Shown: piece after piece, positions 23,535 through 35,109 of the stretch
Numbering within the stretch: position 1 is the stretch's first letter
Layout of the letters: every line of letters starts with the position of its first letter
NCBI GenBank assembly: GCA_029959195.1
Contig: CP114118.1
Location: 1,116,001-1,180,000, forward strand
DNA from: Dictyophora rubrovolvata
Taxonomy: Eukaryota; Basidiomycota; Agaricomycetes; Phallales; Phallaceae
DNA: 64,000 nt
Reading direction: 5' to 3'
Position numbers and translations under genes: made by a program
Notes under the pieces: generated by a model
Databases searched by the model: none
What the model saw: only the letters and a program-made list of their open reading frames with translations
Told to the model about the DNA's origin: nothing

Positions 23535-25578
23535 AGTCTGAATCCTTACATATATCATCACTGCTCATTTCTTTTTGCTGTCCTCAATTGCACAATATCA
23601 TATCTATTCATCTTGATAAGCTTACACCCAATCTCAACATCTGCTACTGCGTTCCTTCATTGTACCACCATTGATGTTCTTATTTCTCATTTGTTTCCTT
23701 TCTCACTACCGGCGCGTTGTATGTATTTTATCAATTGCGAAGTTTTTGCCATGCGTGTATGTATTTTCATAGTTTCGCAATGCTCATCTTGAATAGCCTG
23801 ATTTTTTTTCATATGAAAATTATAATGATTTGCAATAACGTATATCTTCTCATCATGATGTTTTTATTTTTTATTTCTATACGCTTTAGCCCATCATCGC
23901 TCCTCTTCTATTACGCACATTTGGATTTACCATATTTATAATCATAACGGGCGTCGCGCCTACCTCTGACTCACTACATGTTGATGGCTTCTTTTATTAT
24001 CAAGCTACATGTATAGCCAGTTAGAACACCGCTCTAATATGGTGTTATCCTACGTAAATATTGCCAAAAAAACACCTTCATGCAGCTACGACACGATGGT
24101 CTTGCAACGTTGCATGTTGCCATTCGCATATGCCGATCAATCGGGTTTCAACTGCGGGGAAGTCCTGTACGTTAGCTTCTCGATTCAGCAGTTTCGGTCG
24201 TTGCCATCAGTGTCATTTGAAGAGCAGCGGTGCAGGTAGGGTGAAACATACATGAACCGGGCACTATTGCATCCCTTCAAGCTAATCGTTCATTATTTTC
24301 CTCCGATCAGTTACGTCCCATTTAGACTTTTTGTACGCCGAGTATCTTCCTGCGGGGTAGAAGAGGACTCGAACGCACAGGGCCACGTGTTGTATGTATC
24401 TATAGGTACCTGTCTTTGTGAAAGAGGAACGACACCTTCTCTCCGACTTGAGGAAAACCAGATTATTATCGGGGGAACATGCAAATCAAAATCGCCTTCG
24501 ACCCTTGACACCCTTTAGGCGAGACTTTACCAAAGACTGAGGCTAGAATCTCTCGAATGAGATCCAAAGGGGGTTCAGAAAAAAACATGAGGCTGAAATC
24601 ACAAAAGCCTCGTGTTGATATTGCATTTCCATCGAAGTGACCGATCATTCAGTATTTCGCCAAGATCGAATACGAAGTAGGGTGCACAGGGCTCCAGTTA
24701 AAAGTGGAAGGCATGATTCGCAGGCAATCTACGAGCGCAAAAGGGCACGTGCACCTTGCAATGTTCCAGTAATATCCGGTATCATCGATTGAGCTAGCAT
24801 GTCCGATTCTTTCATATATACGATATATAAAAATTATGCCTCAGCGTCAAGAATATTAACATGCCGGGAGATGCGAGGTTAGCTGGGCTGCGGTCAAAGG
24901 AGTTGTTGGAAAGCAAGCCTTTCCTCGAATCTGGACGAAAAAAATAATACATGGCGTATTATGAACAATGATTCGGTTGTGTTGTTAAGCTGGGGGATTC
25001 GGCTTTAGCCAATATTGCTGTTGCCATCGCAGCCGTCTTGTTGATACACGTTGAGCTTTGAGAACGTCCTTTGTATCATCTTGTTGGAATGTGAGTCCCG
25101 GTAAAACGTAAAAAATGATGATGACGAGGATGAGATGATATGCGAAAGGGAAACAGAAATATTATAATCAAGGACTCGCCGCGACTGATGACCCCGACGT
25201 TGTTCATGCGGCGGCGTTCACTACGGTAGAGTCCTTCTAAACGCAAAAAACATGACACTGAAAGAATATCTAAACTTAGTTTATGAAACTGCAAATTCAT
25301 TCGATTAGCAGAGGTAGGAGCTAAAATCAAACAATTAGAAAAAAAAACGAGTGAATAGATGTTGTTGTTTCATAGGACGGGACGTGAATGCTATACATTC
25401 GGCATCTACCGAATTTGCGATTGCCGCTTGCCGCTCACAGGCTCCGCAAAGCACAGGAGCCATCATAACCTTTTTCTTGCTGTCCAGCCAGCAACAGCTT
25501 CGCAGCTGTCGTGGCCCTCTTTGAATTTGAAGAAAAAATCACGACCTGTAATATTTTATTTCTGTCATTCTTTGAACC
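23535..25578. other. 2 kb intergenic region, no gene recognised
   Basis: AT-rich sequence with T-runs to about 23950, then mixed. Frames of 60-94 codons occur on both strands (for example 24252-24518 and 25359-25643 plus, 25076-25330 minus). None connects through splice sites or resembles a protein. The right end is the leader of the RasGAP gene. Confidence 0.5.
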
Positions 25579-28518
25579 ATGTCGTACATCGAGCCAAACT
25601 CCCCTGGGAGCCTCAGGCGGCTCACGAACAGGACGACGAATAGGCACAGTGTCACTGCCTTGTTCAGTATGGCCGCTGAACAAGATGTTGAAGTAGGTGA
25701 TGATTTGGCTCGAGGTGCGTATTTTGTGTCCCCGATTTGAAAGAGAAGTAGACAAGCAAACCTTGTACATTGTTCCCCCATCTTAGCACAAAAGCGACTC
25801 CGCGATTTGAAGACGAAAATATCTGCCCAATCCAAAAAGAACTTCGTTTTGGATAGGGATGTGCGCTATCTCGATTCTAGGATCGCCCTTTTGATTCAAA
25901 ACAGAATGGCTCTTGATGAGGTCAGTCTTTCGATCCTCCGTTACGAACGTTTATAAATCTGCTTCTTGTTCCGTAGCAACACCAAGTCGAACAACATTTG
26001 GAAGATGTGGACCCCTCAGAGGGAACGTATCCAGATGATCGCAAATTACAGGTACATTCATTCAATTTGCCACTTTCAAATTCATTGATCTTTGCCTGTT
26101 TCCCAAGCAATATGGAAACCTCTTTTTCTTACTTCAATCGGAGCCCCGTCATATCGCAACACTATCTCGTCTCGTCTCTCTAACTGAAATTGATACGCTT
26201 CTCCAAACCGTCATGTTCACGCTCTACGGTAATCAGTATGAAAGTCGAGAAGAGCACCTCCTGTTAACTATGTTTCAGGTATAAATCTCTTTACCATCGT
26301 AATTCTGGATTTTAGACTTATTCACGACTTTATATTTTTGTCTGTTCTTTCATCACTAGTCCGTCTTGTCAGCCCAGTTTGAAACAGCAACAGAATTCGG
26401 CTCTCTGCTCCGCGCCAATACTCCAGTGTCACGAATGATGACTACGTATACACGCCGGGGTCCCGGTCAAAGCTATCTCAAGAGTGTTTTGGCCGAACGA
26501 ATTAACTCCCTTATCGAACATAAGGATCTTAATCTTGAGATCAATCCTCTTAAGGTATTTTTCATTTGTAAAACGTTGGACTGGAGAGTAATATCAATCA
26601 CGATTAGGTATATGAACAAATGATTAATCAAATTGAGGAAGAAACGGGATCATTACCCGCAAACCTTCCTCGCGGTGTCCCACCTGAGGAAGCAGCTTCG
26701 AATCCCGATGTCCAGGCTATAATTGCTCCGAGACTTGCTATGCTTATGGAGATCGCCAATAGTTTCCTAGCGACTATAATTGACAACATGGAGCTTGTTC
26801 CATATGGCATCCGATGGATTTGTAAACAAATCCGTAGCTTGACAAGAGTATGTGATTGTGTGCCATGAAGTGTTGTTTTTCTTACTTTATTTAGCGAAAG
26901 TATCCTGAGGCAACTGACTATGCCATTTGTTCTCTTATCGGCGGCTTCTTTTTCTTGAGATTTATTAATCCCGCTATCGTTACTCCTCAAGCCTACATGC
27001 TTGTTCAAGATGCCCCAGCCAAACATCCGCGACGGACATTAACACTTGTAAGAAAGCAGCATTATCCTTATCCTTCACGACTAAACCAGAAAAATAGATC
27101 GCAAAAATGCTTCAAAATCTCGCTAATAAACCGTCATATGCCAAGGAATTGTACATGATTACCCTCAATCCGTTTGTTGAAAATAATAAAGCTCGCATCA
27201 ATCAATTTTTGAATAATTTATGCGAAGTTGGCGACTTTTATGACACTTTGGAGGTGAGCAACCAACTCAACATACAGGAGAACGAGCTGCTGATTTAGTT
27301 ACAACAGATGGACCAATACATGGCCCTGTCGAAGAAAGACCTGCAAATTAATATTACCATGAATGAATTGTACAATACTCACTCTTTAATCCTGCACCAC
27401 CTTGACGTTCTGGTATGTGAAAAGTATGATTATCTACGCTCCCTGTTCGTCTAATTTGTGGCTTTGTCAGTCTCCCAATGACAAACAGCATCTACGAATA
27501 CTTCTGGACGAGCTTGGTCCGGCCCCTGCTCAAGTGCTAAGGAAGGAGAACAGAACCATCGAACTGCTTCTGTACAGTCGCTGGGAGACCCCTATACAAG
27601 ATATTACAACCGCTCTCATGGACAGCGTTACTCAGAATGATCTTCTTTATATGGAAACAAAATCAATCTTTGTACAACTAATTCGATCGATGCCAAATTT
27701 CGCGGACACTCGCCCTCTCCATCTTGAAGTTATAGCAGAGCGTGCCGCTACATCTAAAGATGCAACCCTCGTCCGTAAAGGCATCAAGGTCAAGGAGATG
27801 TTAAGGGAACTAGAAGAATTAAATATCGTCGAACGCTCGGATGGCTATAAACTTATGCAGGACGAAGTGGAAGCTGAGCTGGCCCATCTGGGAAGTCTCC
27901 GTGAAAAAGTACTGCAAGAGTCCAAAAGCCTTGAGGCGGTTTACAAAACTATCGGAGACCACAACAACTATCTTCGTGGGCAATTAGAGCAGTATAAAGC
28001 TTATTTGCAAAATGTCAGGTTAACAGCTAGCAAAGACAAAGGTTCTTCAACTGGTGTTGGGGTTGTTACCGTTGGTGGCAAAGAGAAGAAAGCACCTAAA
28101 ACAGCTGTTCTTGGTCCCTACCGATTTACGCATGCTCAACTGGAAAAAGAAGGTATTATTGTGGAAAGCAATGTGCCAGAAAATAGGTAATAATCTTTAG
28201 TTTATTTGGATCAAGTTGAATTGAATTTCTTCGTAGGCGACCAAACATCTATTTCAATATCACTTCGCCCATTCCTGGAACTTTCATCATTGCTCTACAC
28301 TACAAGGGAAGAGAAAAGGCTATTCTTGAAATGGATCTTAAGATTGATGACTTGCTTGAGAAGGTTTGTAGCGCGTCTTCCACTTATATCAGAGAGTTTG
28401 ACTTGGCATTCCTTAGCAAAAAGATAACAAACATCTTCTGGATCTCGAGTATGTTCAACTCAATGTACCGAAGGTGCTTGGACTACTGAACAAAGTATTC
28501 GCCAAACGAAAATCCTGA
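25579..28518 (+). CDS. gap1: Ras GTPase-activating protein (Gap1/GapA type)
   Basis: Twelve exons (25579-25714, 25787-25920, 25977-26051, 26108-26278, 26360-26554, 26608-26847, 26895-27047, 27098-27253, 27308-27412, 27471-28186, 28237-28363, 28417-28518) join in frame to 769 residues, close to fission-yeast Gap1 (766). A RasGAP domain spans about 150-400, with [18 protein letters not shown] at its start and the characteristic [21 protein letters not shown] coiled-coil stretch follows, then a RasGAP C-terminal (RGC) domain from [16 protein letters not shown] to [18 protein letters not shown]. No IQ or calponin domain is present, which separates it from IQGAPs. It should switch off Ras at the membrane. 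The start is the first in-frame ATG ([15 protein letters not shown]). Confidence 0.93.
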
Positions 28519-29050
28519 TTAACCCGATTCTGTGACAAATATTCTTCATGGTCTCATATCCTCTACTATGTGTATTCTTTCTTCTGACATTCCCGACAAA
28601 CTGGATGCTTGTTTATGATAGAAATGATTATGTTTCCCTGTTTATTCTTTTTCCTTCTTTTTCTCGGCAGTCAGTTTCGCCCACTTTCTTTGTCTGTTTT
28701 TCTACCTTTTTTATCTGTGTCAGCCTAGTGTACCAATTTACCCCAGCCCGAGGGTCTCTCTCATACTGTTGTTATTATTAGGAGGATACCCGGTCTGCGA
28801 CCTCTGTACTTGAAATATTCTTTTCTTATTCCCCTCAAAGATTTGCCTGAGAACTGAACTATTGTTTAACTGAGGTGGCGCCGCACTGGTGCCAGTTGTC
28901 AAGGCCATGCCGCCACAAGTAGCCGAGCGTCTAGAAGCCCCTCGTTGTCGACTCTCGAAACTTTCCAGTCCTTCCCCATAGTGTATGACAGATTCAAGCC
29001 TTGTTTCTCTTTAATTTCAAGTAGGCTGGGCTACCGAACTCCTTCTCGAA
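28519..29050. other. Intergenic region, RasGAP to aspartic protease
   Basis: The left half is T-rich 3' UTR-like sequence and the right half is the protease promoter. No gene is supported. Confidence 0.5.
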
Positions 29051-31553
29051 ATGATTTTGAGCAGGGCATTGGTATTTTGGCTAACGGTACTCCTTTCCGC
29101 TTGGATCATACTGGGGTCGAAAGCGAAGCTCCAGAATTCAAAGGCGAATGGTAGCTATACTGAAAAACAAATTCGACCGAAAGTCCAACATACAGACTCT
29201 TTACCGAGGCTAGATCTGGTTGCGAGAGAGACTTCTGGTTCACGACAGCTGCGCCGTCGTAGTGTTACAGATATTGGCAACGTTCTGTATTCGCCTCAGT
29301 AAGCTTGCGGTCCAATGTCAAAACATGACTTGCACGTGTTAATGATTGCTCAAGATCATACAATATCATCATCGAAGTTGGACAAGTATTCCTTGAGGTT
29401 GCTCTCGATACCGGGTATGCAGACAGATGTAGTATTCTCAAATGCGCTTTGGCTGACCTTCCTGTTATTTAGCTCATCGGATCTATGGATAATAACTGAT
29501 CAATGTCAAACTAGCGAGTGCAAATCCAATCCTATGTACCCTTTGTCAACCTACGCCAGTCCTTCGTTTCGCTCAGTCAATAACAACCAGACTGCTTTCA
29601 ATATTTCTTTTGCGGATTCCACTCGTATGTCAGTACCATCATCAATCTGCCCATCAACTGATATCCATCGTAAAAGACGCTTCTGGTTTTGTTGGAAGGG
29701 AGATGGTACAGATAGATAACTTAGCAATGATCAACCAAACAATCGGTCAGAGCTATTCAAATGATAATTATTTGCGCTAATATTTGTTCTACTGTTAAGG
29801 CTTTGTTAACTCGACAAATGTTACCCTTGGCCCGAGTGTTTCGGGCATCTTCGGCATGGGCTTTTCCCGTTTATCCCAAATTTCGAACTCGGTTCCAGGA
29901 GGTGAGAAGAAATTATGTCAAAGCTTTTGAATTTCAAATTTACAAGTGCATAAGCTTCTCCATATATTCCTGCGCTCGTAGAAGCCGGCATGCTGCCATA
30001 TCCTATAGTAGGTTTGAGCTTAACACATAGCACAAATGGTACCTTAAGCCTTGGTGCGCTTCTTTCATACTGGCAATGTATCCTTGTATCCATCTTCACA
30101 TTTCATTTAGGCGCAATTGATAGTTCTGTGGTCCAGAATATATCCCTAATGTCCTGGCATGTCGTCGAACCCTTTGAACCATTTCCCGGCCAGAACGCTT
30201 CTACTACACCATTATACCTCGACTGGGTTATTCCTCTTGACGATCTAATAGTGCGCCTTATCTTTATTGATCTATGAGCTCAATTTGTCGATGTTGTAGG
30301 TCAATGAAACGAGTATTTTACTACATCCGTCTTTTCCCAAAGCTACGGGAAAAAACCCATTGGCACTTTTGGATGTGTATGTATACACTCAAATTGTTCG
30401 TATTATGACCATTTGATTGCAGTCTTTAGCGGATTTTCTGGGATTTCCGGACCATACGAAGATGTATGAGTGCAATTTGAATCACTGATATCGGTGACTT
30501 GACTATCCTTCCAGGTTGCAGCAATCTTCTTTCAGTTAGATACTATACGACAAGCCTCACGTAAATCTTGTCATTTTTCCTCGGTTTACGAAATCGCTCA
30601 TTTAGATCTCTGTAGCTGGAGTATGGGTCCTCCCATGCGACATTGACGCGACAATGACATTCAATTTTGGGCGAGTCCTGCGTGATTGTCGCTACGGATA
30701 AGCTTCGTATTAATCATGTACTTTTTTTTCAGTGGTACAAATGTAACATTACAACCCGCTGACTTTCTCATTGGGCCGACGGAAGGCGACCCCAATCTGT
30801 GCCTTTCTTGGCCAACCGCCCAGTTACCACCAGAAGATGATGGAATAGATTGGCATTTAGGTGGGTTTATTGCTGTAGTCCTGCGACTCTCTTATCAATG
30901 TGTAATTATAGGTCTATCATTTTTAAGAACTGTTTATACTGCTTATAGGTTTGTAGACACAGCGACTTGTCTTATCTGTTGACTAACACCATATCAGTTA
31001 TGGAATTGCAGGAAAGGAGCCTCCATTGGTGGGGTTATACCCTCTACATAATTCTATGACCCTCACGGGTAACGCGAGTCTTTTGTCCTCGGTGTTTTCG
31101 TCTCTTTCTGCCACTGTGGCGACGACACTCCCACCTGTGCTTCTTCCAACGCCCTCTCTCACTATTCCCCTTTATGTCTTCAACACTTCTGTTACTCCTT
31201 TCCCAACCCTCGGACAGACTCTACCTATACAAAGTGATAATGGAAACAATTCATATACGCCGCTTTTCACACATGCACCAAGCGCGTCTCCCGGACTTGT
31301 CCTTCTGAAAAACGCATCCGCTCTCCCGGTCATTAATGCACCCTCGAGCGTCTCGACCGTCATTACCACGGATCACGGAGAAACTCATACATTAACATCC
31401 ACCATTCAACCTATCCCGACCCGAATCCTCGGTCTGCCACCCGGCACTTATTCATTGAATGGTGTACCTTCCCTATTCTCTAAATCAGAGCTAGTTGGGA
31501 CTTCTATTATTATAGCTATACTGAGGACACTTATTGTTCATCTATGGACCTGA
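29051..31553 (+). CDS. Pepsin-like aspartic protease (A1), GPI-type tail
   Basis: Fourteen exons (29051-29298, 29355-29414, 29473-29624, 29677-29745, 29800-29901, 29955-30053, 30111-30250, 30300-30376, 30430-30463, 30515-30560, 30616-30670, 30733-30860, 30912-30948, 30998-31553) give 600 residues. A signal peptide (ALVFWLTVLLSAWIILGS) and basic propeptide (RQLRRRSV) precede the first active-site motif DTGSSDLW near residue 100. The second site reads ALLDVGFSGISGP near 312-324, with V where T or S is usual. FLRTVYTAYSYGIAGKEPP closes the catalytic domain. A Ser/Thr/Pro-rich stalk and hydrophobic tail (VGTSIIIAILRTLIVHLW) suggest a GPI-anchored, yapsin-like surface protease. The intron after 30670 is GC-AG (GG|GCGAGT). 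Confidence 0.88.
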
Positions 31554-31603
31554 CTGATTTTAATTATCCTCTATTGATATACCGCCTGAACAATACCATC
31601 TTT

Positions 31604-33332
31604 TTATTGTTTGATGACTTTAGTATATTTACATAGCGACTCAGGATACCATGATGGTTGTGTTTTACGTAGCTCCTCCCCACCGTCAAATCCATACAAA
31701 AACGTGTGAAGGCCAGCCAAGTCCCCAGTCCGTGTAGCTGACTGCTGCTGCAATTCCTGCATCTGAATTTACAAAGTCAACAGCAGAAGTAAGGAAAGAC
31801 TAAACTTGACGTACGTGTTCACTAATAAGAATCATTTTCACAGACTGAAATGTATCGATCCGAATCAGGTTTTCGATAGTTGATGACTGGATTCGAACGT
31901 CGTTCCAGTCTAATTTTTGTTGAGATATCTGCCAACTATTGAGTATCCGACGTCTAAAGTGTGCCGATTGAACTGGAGAGCTAGACAAGTGGTTTATGTA
32001 TTCCCAAACATCGACTGGTGGGTCTCTCCTATAGATAGAGATGAATGATGAAAGCTTGCCTAAGGATACCTTAATAAATAAGCGGATGTAAAACTTTAAA
32101 ATCATGCCTTCTGAGGTTACTTCGAGTGGGATGTCTCCCGTGTACTCAAGGGCAGATAGAATTGCACCAGCGGGTATAGACAACGAAGGATGCAAATAAA
32201 CATCACTGATGTTCTCGACAAACAATGCGCCCTAAAGAAATATAGGAACCGACTTTCTCTGAGTATAATCTGAACAACACCTACACCTTGTCGATGCCCT
32301 TCTAGCACAATTGTCAGAGGTTCTGGTTTATGGCCCGAGTTGGAGGGAACAACTTCATATTGTACCAGGTATAATGGGAATAAGATAGGATATGTTGGAC
32401 CAATATGAAGCTAGGTCACAACGTAAATCAAACTGAAAAGAGAATATTTGAGTATGGCCTACACTAAAAAATCTAGGTTTCCCACTATGGGAGGCTCTGT
32501 TTGGGATTAAACATTCCGTCAATGTGCCCGCGAATTCCAAAGGTGACAATGTATATGGTAGGCAAACAATATTTGTTCCATCATTCAAACGAGACATGGA
32601 CTCGTTCCACGGAAGAAGTGGTGAATCAGAGAACGGGGTAAAGCTAAGCGTGGAAAGAGGCATCATATGATGGCCTAGTGGTATGGTCGACTGCGATATT
32701 AGACAAAATAATATCCATGGCAAGGACTTCCCGCACCAGGGTGATATCTGTGCAAAAAAGATCAAACCTTCCATCCAATACTGAAGTTCGGTCAATAACC
32801 TACAGTTTACGGGAAAGTAGATAAGCGGTATCTTTGGCCTGATCTGTCTGTTAAGAAGACACACGGTTAAAGGAGATTAGTGAAAGAAACAGACAGGTTA
32901 ATACTTTTTGAGCCATGTCCTCAGAAACAACTCCTTTGCTCAATGCTTCTGCCTCTACTCTCCATGTCGGAAAATATATAGGCTGTACTCGGAGAGGTTT
33001 AAGATTAGCGACGGGATCTTTGAAAACGGCTAGAAATCTCCTGAAATGATTTGAAATTGGGACATCGATGGGTGTTGTGAGATTTAACGCGTGCAAAAAT
33101 GTTTCCTGGATGGCTCGATTTTTATCGAAGGCGAAAGGAATTGCTATTCGTAAGACGTCAGTGCAAATATATAAAGAATAGGTCCAATTTTACCAAAGAC
33201 CTTGTCATTATAGCATAGTTGGGTACTCAAGTATCGCCGTAAACTAAGCGTGTGTTTATGTTTGAATAGCGTTGAATAACGTTGGGAGGAAGCGGACAGC
33301 ATGAGTTCATTCGGTGTTTCTATCCCGAGCAT
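31604..33332 (-). CDS. Uncharacterised conserved protein, possibly mitochondrial
   Basis: Seven exons (33194-33332, 32905-33143, 32811-32843, 32463-32690, 32285-32410, 31815-32231, 31604-31762) give about 446 residues. The basic, hydroxylated N-terminus (SLRRYLSTQ) resembles a mitochondrial targeting peptide. Conserved-looking segments are LRVQPIYFPTWRVEAEALS, NIVCLPYTLSPLEFAG and GPTYPILFPLYLVQYEV. I recall similar unnamed agaricomycete proteins but no function. An ATG at 33302 is an alternative start. The acceptor of exon 4 is a choice between 32690 and 32747; the former gives the more compact IYFPSTIPLGHHMMP. Its stop lies only 50 bases from that of the convergent protease gene. Confidence 0.7.
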
Positions 33333-33527
33333 GTCACGTCACAGGCATGATAACGGAGTTTCCGGGCGCATGCACGCAGCTTGGTTTGCAGATTTATTTT
33401 TTTCTGGTAAAAATCACGGTAATATCACGCCGCCAGTATCTCAAAAGTTATGGATTTCTTGGGTCTTACACCCGAGGTTTTATACACAGAATACATATGT
33501 AAATACATGCCAAATTTCATTCAAAAT

Positions 33528-34945
33528 TCAGTCTACCAGTCGAGCGATTTGGTCATGTACAAAATTTTCTATATCGAAACCGGTTTCGGGTTTTTTCACC
33601 ACACCAGCCTTTTCCAATACGCTGAGAGGGTGAATGTCAGACGTGGCACAAGCCAGAGAATAGGTAATGTGAGCACCTCAACGTCTCAAGAATTACCCTC
33701 TGAGAAAGGCAGCCGCAGTCGGAGGGATAGCCCACAGTTAAAAGCCAAGCCTATTATGGAGACATTCAATTAAATCCCGGACCACTTCATGCATTTAACG
33801 TACTTTGATATCCTCTCCCGGATAGTGGAATCTTTCCTTGATGAACTGTACATCGCTCTCCTCCCGGTTTTTTGGGCTGTCAAAATCGCGAATATGTTTT
33901 GAAAGAGTCTGCAGGAAAGACACGGTTTGATCTGGAGGAGCTCGGTCTGGAGAAGAATGTGCCGCAATAAGCCATGATGGCCACGGAGTAGGCACGGAAC
34001 CAATCTAACTCAAACCGGTTACGCTTAGATTCTAATTTACATATGGAATATTCACTTACGAATCGGGCTTCACCACGATCCATCCAGGGCTTGGTAGTGA
34101 ACCACTCCCACATGAAGGCACTGGTTGAGCCATCGTTGACGGACGAAATGAGACCATGAATATCGTTATTAACTAAGCGTTTCGAAAGATGTTCTCCCCT
34201 TTGTCATGGCAAAGAAAGGAAAAAATATCACCTTTAAAGTTCAACTCATTAGCGATGTTGATGACGTCTGGAGGGAACCATTGGTGCTGTAAAGCCATAA
34301 CAGCAGCCATAGTCTGACTCCCACTAAGAATTTAAATCAGAGTTTACTCGGATATCATTAAGTAAAGCTCAAGTGCCTTCCGGGGCGAGATATTCCAATC
34401 GTAGTGCTCCTCAAGTCGGAGATGGAGTGAAACGGTGAGTCCTTCCCAGTTACGACAGCCCTGAAAGACGCATACATTATGAGCAGCACTACTGAGAAAT
34501 TGATCGAAAACTGTTTACCAATTCAAAGGCGTAGTGACGTATGTTCCAACAAGCTTGTATGCTCGAGACCCACGAGAAATTCCGGCAAGCAATGGGTCCG
34601 TCAATGCGCTGGAGATTAATAGTGTCAACAATGCAAGATATTTCCGTATTCAAAGGCAAGAGTCGTCGCTTTACATTGCGACATCAATCTCATCCTTTTC
34701 CAATGCCGATATAAGAGAACCTGTTCCACCTAAAGCAAGGAGTTAGCAAACTGCCCCATGAATCTCATAAAGCGAATAGATAACTAACCGGGATGCTCGA
34801 CAAGAACAAAGGTTTCTCCTTTATCACTGTCTGCGAACTGCAATAGCGGACTGGCAAAGTGCTCACGTACTAATGAAAATCAGTCAAACAGGATGCATCA
34901 TTACTGGTAAGGAAACACGTCACCATAGCCAACGCGCAGAGGCAT
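33528..34945 (-). CDS. Ca3427-like periplasmic-binding-fold protein
   Basis: Ten exons (34924-34945, 34789-34869, 34675-34729, 34519-34608, 34377-34460, 34232-34323, 34060-34172, 33804-34004, 33677-33750, 33528-33621) give 301 residues. The pattern matches fungal cytosolic proteins with a type 2 periplasmic-binding fold (the Candida Ca3427-like group, related to the SsuA/THI5 class): MPLRVGYVREHFASPLLQFA, then EHPGGTGSLISALEKDEIDV, YKLVGTYVTTPLNWAVVTG, SGSQTMAAVMAL, STSAFMWEWFTTKPWMDRG and VPTPWPSWLIAA. No signal peptide is visible, so it is probably cytosolic. The ligand is unknown. The intron after 34377 appears to begin GC with a poor consensus (AG|GCACTT); reading through meets a stop. 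Confidence 0.82.
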
Positions 34946-35109
34946 GATCGTAAATCCCAGACGGTGATGGTTGGCAGTACTAAGATCGGAATTCTAATCG
35001 AAGGACGCACGAGCTGATACGGCGCGGCATAGATATGCATGTGATAAGTGAATTATATAACTGACTAAGTGATACAAGGTAATTAACGTATGATATGATG
35101 ATTATCTCG

